Source of the DNA: CAWBRT01 sp963832365
GTDB taxonomy: Bacteria > Acidobacteriota > Terriglobia > Terriglobales > Acidobacteriaceae
Direction: 5' to 3'
Assembly: GCA_963832365.1 (NCBI GenBank)
Contig: CAWHUL010000030.1
Location: 62,001 to 126,000, forward strand
DNA: 64,000 bases
A program made the translations under genes and the position numbers. Below are positions 60,579 through 64,000 of the stretch, piece after piece (positions within the stretch are counted from its first letter, which is position 1; each line of letters opens with the position of its first letter). Below the pieces are notes generated by a model. It saw only the letters and a list, made by a program, of their open reading frames with translations, ran no database searches and was not told the origin of the DNA.

Positions 60579-61868
60579 CTACGCCCCTGCGCGCCTTGGC
60601 AGCATTTCGCCGATGCGGCGGATTTGCCCTCCGATCGCGCGCAGCTTTTCTTCCAGGCGTTCGTAGCCGCGGTCGATGTGGTAGACGCGATCAATGATGG
60701 TTTCGCCATCGGCCACCAGCGCTGCCAGCACCAGGGAAGCCGAAGCCCTCAGGTCGCTTGCCTGCACGGCGGCGCCGCTCAGAGGACTCTTGCCGCGCAC
60801 GATGGCGCGGTTGCCTTCGATCTTGATGTTGGCTCCCATGCGAACCAGTTCCAGGGCGTGCATGAAGCGGTTTTCAAAGATGTTCTCGGTGATAATCGAG
60901 GTGCCTTCCGCTTGCGTCGCCAGCGCCATGTATTGCGCCTGCACGTCGGTGGCGAAGCCGGGATACTCTTCCGTAGTGATATCGGCGGCCTTCAGCGGAT
61001 TGTCTCCCATCACGCGAATCGATTCGCCATTGACGTGGAAGCGAGCGCCCGCCTGTTCGAGCTTAGCGAGCAGCGCCGTCTGGTGAGCCGGAACCAGGTT
61101 CGTGACCAGCAGATCGCCTCCGGTCAGGGCTCCGGCGATGATGAAAGTTGCGGCCTCGATACGATCGGGAATGATGCGGTGCTTGGCGCCGTGCAGCTTA
61201 TCAACGCCTTGCACGCGGATGGTCGATGTCCCTGCGCCTTCGATGTTGGCCCCCATCTTAACGAGCAGCTCCGCCAGATCGACGACCTCGGGCTCGCGCG
61301 CGCAATTCTCCATGACGGTTGCGCCCTCGGCGAGCACGGCGGCCATCAGCAGGTCCTCGGTGCCGGTAACGGTAATCTTGTCGAAGGTGATGCGATTGCC
61401 CTTGAGCCGTTCGGCGCGGGCTTCGATGTAGCCGTGTTCCTGCCGGATGGTGGCGCCGAGCCGCTCCAGTCCCTTGATGTGCAAGTCGATCGGGCGCGCT
61501 CCGATGGCACAACCACCGGGTATGGAGACGCGCGCGCTTCCGGTGCGCGCCACCAGCGGCCCCAGCACGAGCGTGGAAGCCCTCATGGTTTTCACCAGGT
61601 CGTAACCGGCCTCCGGACGGCTCAGTTCGCGACAGCAGATGATGGTGCGATGCTGCGCGCGCCCGTAGCCCAGTTCGACCTCGGCCCCCATGGCGGCCAG
61701 CAACTTGCGCTCGGTCTCGATGTCGCGCACTTGGGGAATGTTTTCGAGGATGACCGGCTCTTCGGTAAGAATGGCGGCGGCCATGGCAGGCAACGCGGCA
61801 TTCTTGGCGCCGCTGATGCGAACCGTCCCGAGCAAAGGATTGCCACCCCGAACGACAAATTTATCCAT
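60579..61868 (-). CDS. murA: UDP-N-acetylglucosamine 1-carboxyvinyltransferase
   Basis: A 429-residue EPSP-synthase-fold enzyme. MDKFVVRGGNPLLGTVRISG and KNAALPAMAAAIL (Lys22) form the start. Cys120 in SIPGGCAIGARPIDLH is the residue that reacts with PEP and fosfomycin, so fosfomycin sensitivity is expected at this site. MurA transfers enolpyruvate to UDP-GlcNAc, the first step of peptidoglycan precursor synthesis. Length is normal (about 420). Confidence 0.95.
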   Translation of the reverse strand: MDKFVVRGGNPLLGTVRISGAKNAALPAMAAAILTEEPVILENIPQVRDIETERKLLAAMGAEVELGYGRAQHRTIICCRELSRPEAGYDLVKTMRASTLVLGPLVARTGSARVSIPGGCAIGARPIDLHIKGLERLGATIRQEHGYIEARAERLKGNRITFDKITVTGTEDLLMAAVLAEGATVMENCAREPEVVDLAELLVKMGANIEGAGTSTIRVQGVDKLHGAKHRIIPDRIEAATFIIAGALTGGDLLVTNLVPAHQTALLAKLEQAGARFHVNGESIRVMGDNPLKAADITTEEYPGFATDVQAQYMALATQAEGTSIITENIFENRFMHALELVRMGANIKIEGNRAIVRGKSPLSGAAVQASDLRASASLVLAALVADGETIIDRVYHIDRGYERLEEKLRAIGGQIRRIGEMLPRRAGA

Positions 61869-61957
61869 CGATTAAATCCTGGCGGTACAAATGATATTAG
61901 TTCTGTGGTCCCTCGTCTCCATTGTAAAGCGCAATTGCGCGGCCCGCGACGCGCCAT

Positions 61958-63104
61958 TCATCGGGGCTGTTCTTCGAGTGCTTCACGCACCGCGTCGTGT
62001 ACCAGCGGACGCACGCGCTTGATCTCCTGCGTGCTGCGATCAGGCCAGGTACGGTTGGTCAGCAGAACCACGGCGCACTGGCGTTCGGGGTCGCACCACA
62101 GGGAGGTTCCGGTGTAGCCGAGATGTCCAAAGGAAGCACGAGAGAAATACTTGCCTGATTGCGAAGGCGCGGATGGCGTGTCCCACCCAAGGGCGCGCGA
62201 CGTGCCCACGGGTGCGGCTTGGCGTGTGGCGAAGAGGCGAACCGTCTCGGGAGATACCATTGGCGCGCCGCCGGAAAGCATCGAATGCCCGAACATGGCA
62301 ACGTCAAGCGCATTGGCAAAGAGTCCGGCATGCCCGGAGACGCCGCCCATGACGGAGGTGTTTTCGTCATGCACTTCGCCTTGAATAACGCGCATGCGGA
62401 ACTCCCGATCATCCACTGTGGGTGGGATTTCGCTCTTCCATTCGGCGGGCGGGCAATAGCGAGCGGTGTTCATGCGAAGCGGCACAAAAATCTCGCGTTG
62501 GCAGAAGCGGTCAAGCGGTTCGCCTGCGAGGCGCGCCAGTAATTCGCCGAGCACGATGAAACCTATGTCGCTGTAACACGCGCGCCGCATTGGTGCTTCG
62601 GCAAGCGGCGCGGAGCAGGCAAGCCGGAGGAGTTCACTACGGCTGCCGGCGCGGAGAAAAAACTTCGAGTAGTCCGCCAGCCCCGAGGAGTGGGCGAGCA
62701 GCATGCGGACGCTCACCTGGCGGCGGCGTGGGTCGGGGGAAGGCGAGCCGTCATCATTCTGGGCGAGGCCGAACTCCGGCAGCGTTTCGACGACCGGCTG
62801 ATCGAGCGACAGCCGTCCGCGCTCGTAGAGGATCATCGCCATGGCTGGTGGTTGCGACCGCCTTGGTCACCGAAGCCAGATCGAAAACGGTTGTGGGCGT
62901 CACAGGCGGAGAGTCGGGTGCGTAGGTAAAGCGTCCGATGCCGCGCCACGCGGCCAACTCTCCGCGATGGACCACGGCAATTGCCGCGCCGGGGAAGACG
63001 CGCTCCTGGACAGCTTGCTTGAGCAGCGCAAAAGCACGAGCGAAGACGCGCTCCTGTTCGGGGAACGCATTCGACGGAATCAGGCTCGTGCAATGGCTTG
63101 CCAT
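61958..63104 (-). pseudogene. Serine beta-lactamase-family protein, one frameshift
   Basis: The N-terminal part (from 63104) has GAAIAVVHRGELAAWRGIGR and TVFDLASVTKAVATT with the catalytic SxxK (SVTK), going off frame at about 62850. The continuation is in the +1 frame, MAMILYERGRLSLDQPV, to 61958, with LLAHSSGLADYSKFF, the YSD-type second motif CYSDIGFIVLGELL, and FGHLGYTGTSLWCDP. The joined protein has the normal length for class C beta-lactamase/PBP-type hydrolases, which have varied substrates. One base insertion splits it. Confidence 0.82.
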
Positions 63105-63116
63105 TCGTCCGCCGGT

Positions 63117-63719
63117 CTAGCGCAGATACGCCAGTATTTGTTTGAACTCGGGGGTTCCGCTGCGACGCATCAGCTCATACATCATCATTTCGGTGCTTGA
63201 GATAACGCATCCGGCGGAGCGCATTCTGTCGAGTCCAACGCGCCAGTTCCACTCGGCGCGCGACCCGATGGCGTCGGAGGCGACGTGCACCAGGTAGCCG
63301 TTGTTGAGCGCGGCCAGAGCGGTTTGCAGCACGCAAATATGAGCTTCCATGCCGCAGAGAAGCATGGTATTGCGCTGCCCGGGGAGCGATTTCACGGCGT
63401 TGCAAAAAGCGTCTTTGCCAAAGCAACTGAACTCCATCTTGTCGATGGGTGCGATCCCTGGGACGAGCGAGGCAATCTCGGCAACGACCGGGCCAAGGCC
63501 CTTGGTGTACTGCGTCGTGAGCAGCACGGGTATGTTGAGAATCTGAGCGAAGCGCACCAAAAGCTGAGAGTTGCTGACCAGCTGCTCCTTATTAAAGATA
63601 GGCGGAAGCAGCTTTTCCTGAATATCGACGACGACTAGGGCGCACTCATCTGCCTGGAGCGGGCGGCGCGCTATCTCGGTCGCGTCCAGCGTTTCGATTC
63701 TGCCGACGGTAGTAACCAT
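63117..63719 (-). CDS. Isochorismatase-family hydrolase
   Basis: A 200-residue cysteine hydrolase-fold protein. ALVVVDIQEKLLPPI contains the conserved Asp, and MLLCGMEAHICVLQTALAAL the nucleophile Cys with the cis-peptide region. The family includes nicotinamidase-like enzymes and YcaC-like proteins, so the substrate is unassigned. The pocket segment TTQYTKGLGPVVAEIASLVP is also typical. Separated from the beta-lactamase-family gene by 12 bases on the same strand. Confidence 0.88.
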   Translation of the reverse strand: MVTTVGRIETLDATEIARRPLQADECALVVVDIQEKLLPPIFNKEQLVSNSQLLVRFAQILNIPVLLTTQYTKGLGPVVAEIASLVPGIAPIDKMEFSCFGKDAFCNAVKSLPGQRNTMLLCGMEAHICVLQTALAALNNGYLVHVASDAIGSRAEWNWRVGLDRMRSAGCVISSTEMMMYELMRRSGTPEFKQILAYLR

Positions 63720-63864
63720 GATGACCTCGCAAGGGCAAACACGGGGATTAGCCTACGAATTCGATTGTAGCAATTAGAGCGCGATGCGGAGCTCGATACG
63801 CCCGTTTCCCGGTGAAAACCTGGCGGCGGGGTCCGCACATCTCACAGGCCCAGGAGGCTTGTCT

Positions 63865-64000
63865 ATGAAATGTCTTCTGCTCACGCTCGCGATGCTTGTG
63901 ATCGCCGGTTCCGCCTTTGCCGCCGGCGGCAAGGAAGTCACCTATAAGAGCGGCGATGAAAACGTCAAGGCCGTGCTGTACATGCCTCAGGGAAAAGGAC
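63865..64000 (+). CDS. Exported hydrolase, N-terminal fragment
   Basis: The window ends inside this gene. A signal peptide MKCLLLTLAMLVIAGSAFAA is followed by GGKEVTYKSGDENVKAVLYM, which resembles the start of dienelactone-hydrolase-type alpha/beta hydrolases. AGGAGG lies 7 bases upstream of the ATG (63852-63857). The catalytic part is outside the window, so the family is tentative. Confidence 0.6.
   Translation, partial: MKCLLLTLAMLVIAGSAFAAGGKEVTYKSGDENVKAVLYMPQGKG

Noticed and set aside
60573..62117. Long plus-strand open frame opposite MurA
   Set aside because: Antisense to murA, no motif.

Overview
The window looks like a chromosomal segment of a soil Acidobacteriota species (Terriglobia-like). 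This is inferred from the GC-rich, densely packed mixed-strand genes, a type IV pilus operon of acidobacterial layout, DUF1844, CsbD and lmo0937-type small proteins, a PilZ/REC regulator, and many intergenic palindromic repeats containing GTCATCCTGAGCG or GGGGCACCCG. No rRNA operon, CRISPR array or intact tRNA was found.

Layout. 0-8.4 kb: an exported protein, a SET-domain protein, a PilZ-REC-PilZ protein, a YdcF-like protein, a coiled-coil membrane protein, an exported esterase, a metallopeptidase-like protein with a small GNAT protein, and a thioesterase. 8.6-15.1 kb: a mobile-element hot spot at a tRNA-Gln(CUG) gene. The 5' half of the tRNA lies at 8650-8681 and the 3' half at 12345-12385. 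Between them sits a 3.65-kb element with a tyrosine integrase, an AlpA-type excisionase, a MerR/HTH protein and small unknown genes. A second, older element follows (12.39-15.1 kb) with a broken integrase and a 606-residue exported protein, bounded by a second copy of the tRNA 3' end. 15.2-21.2 kb: M20 amidohydrolase, galactarate dehydratase, a single-domain response regulator, RNase D and ErpA. 21.2-22.7 kb: an intact IS1182-type insertion sequence with 16-bp terminal inverted repeats.

22.7-37.0 kb, all on the minus strand: a type IV pilus/type II secretion-like assembly operon (GspF/PilC, GspE/PilB, PilM, PilN, PilO, PilP/GspC-like, pseudopilin), a frameshifted LolA with a TPR protein, an ABC-2 exporter, three tandem major-pilin paralogues each preceded by a sigma-54-like -24/-12 element, and a PMT-type glycosyltransferase. 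The secretin, retraction ATPase and prepilin peptidase are not in the window. 37-48.9 kb: M16 protease, RlmN, a large TPR protein, a GNAT protein, CsbD and lmo0937-type stress proteins, NadB, AroB, UbiE/MenG and a CDF cation exporter. 48.9-56.3 kb: an EamA transporter, two divergent small cytochromes c sharing a palindromic intergenic site, RibF, an MBL-fold hydrolase, DUF1844, YgfZ and a zinc-peptidase-like protein. 56.3-64 kb: MtnP and a PfkB kinase, a GT39-like membrane protein with an in-frame palindromic repeat, MurA, a serine beta-lactamase-family protein, an isochorismatase-family protein and the start of an exported hydrolase.

Five otherwise recognisable genes (lolA, the TPR gene, GNAT, EamA, beta-lactamase family) are split by frameshifts. 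In the four with a single shift, the downstream part lies in the +1 frame. That is either real gene decay or indel error in the assembly, and raw reads would decide. Several dispersed-repeat families account for most of the intergenic space.
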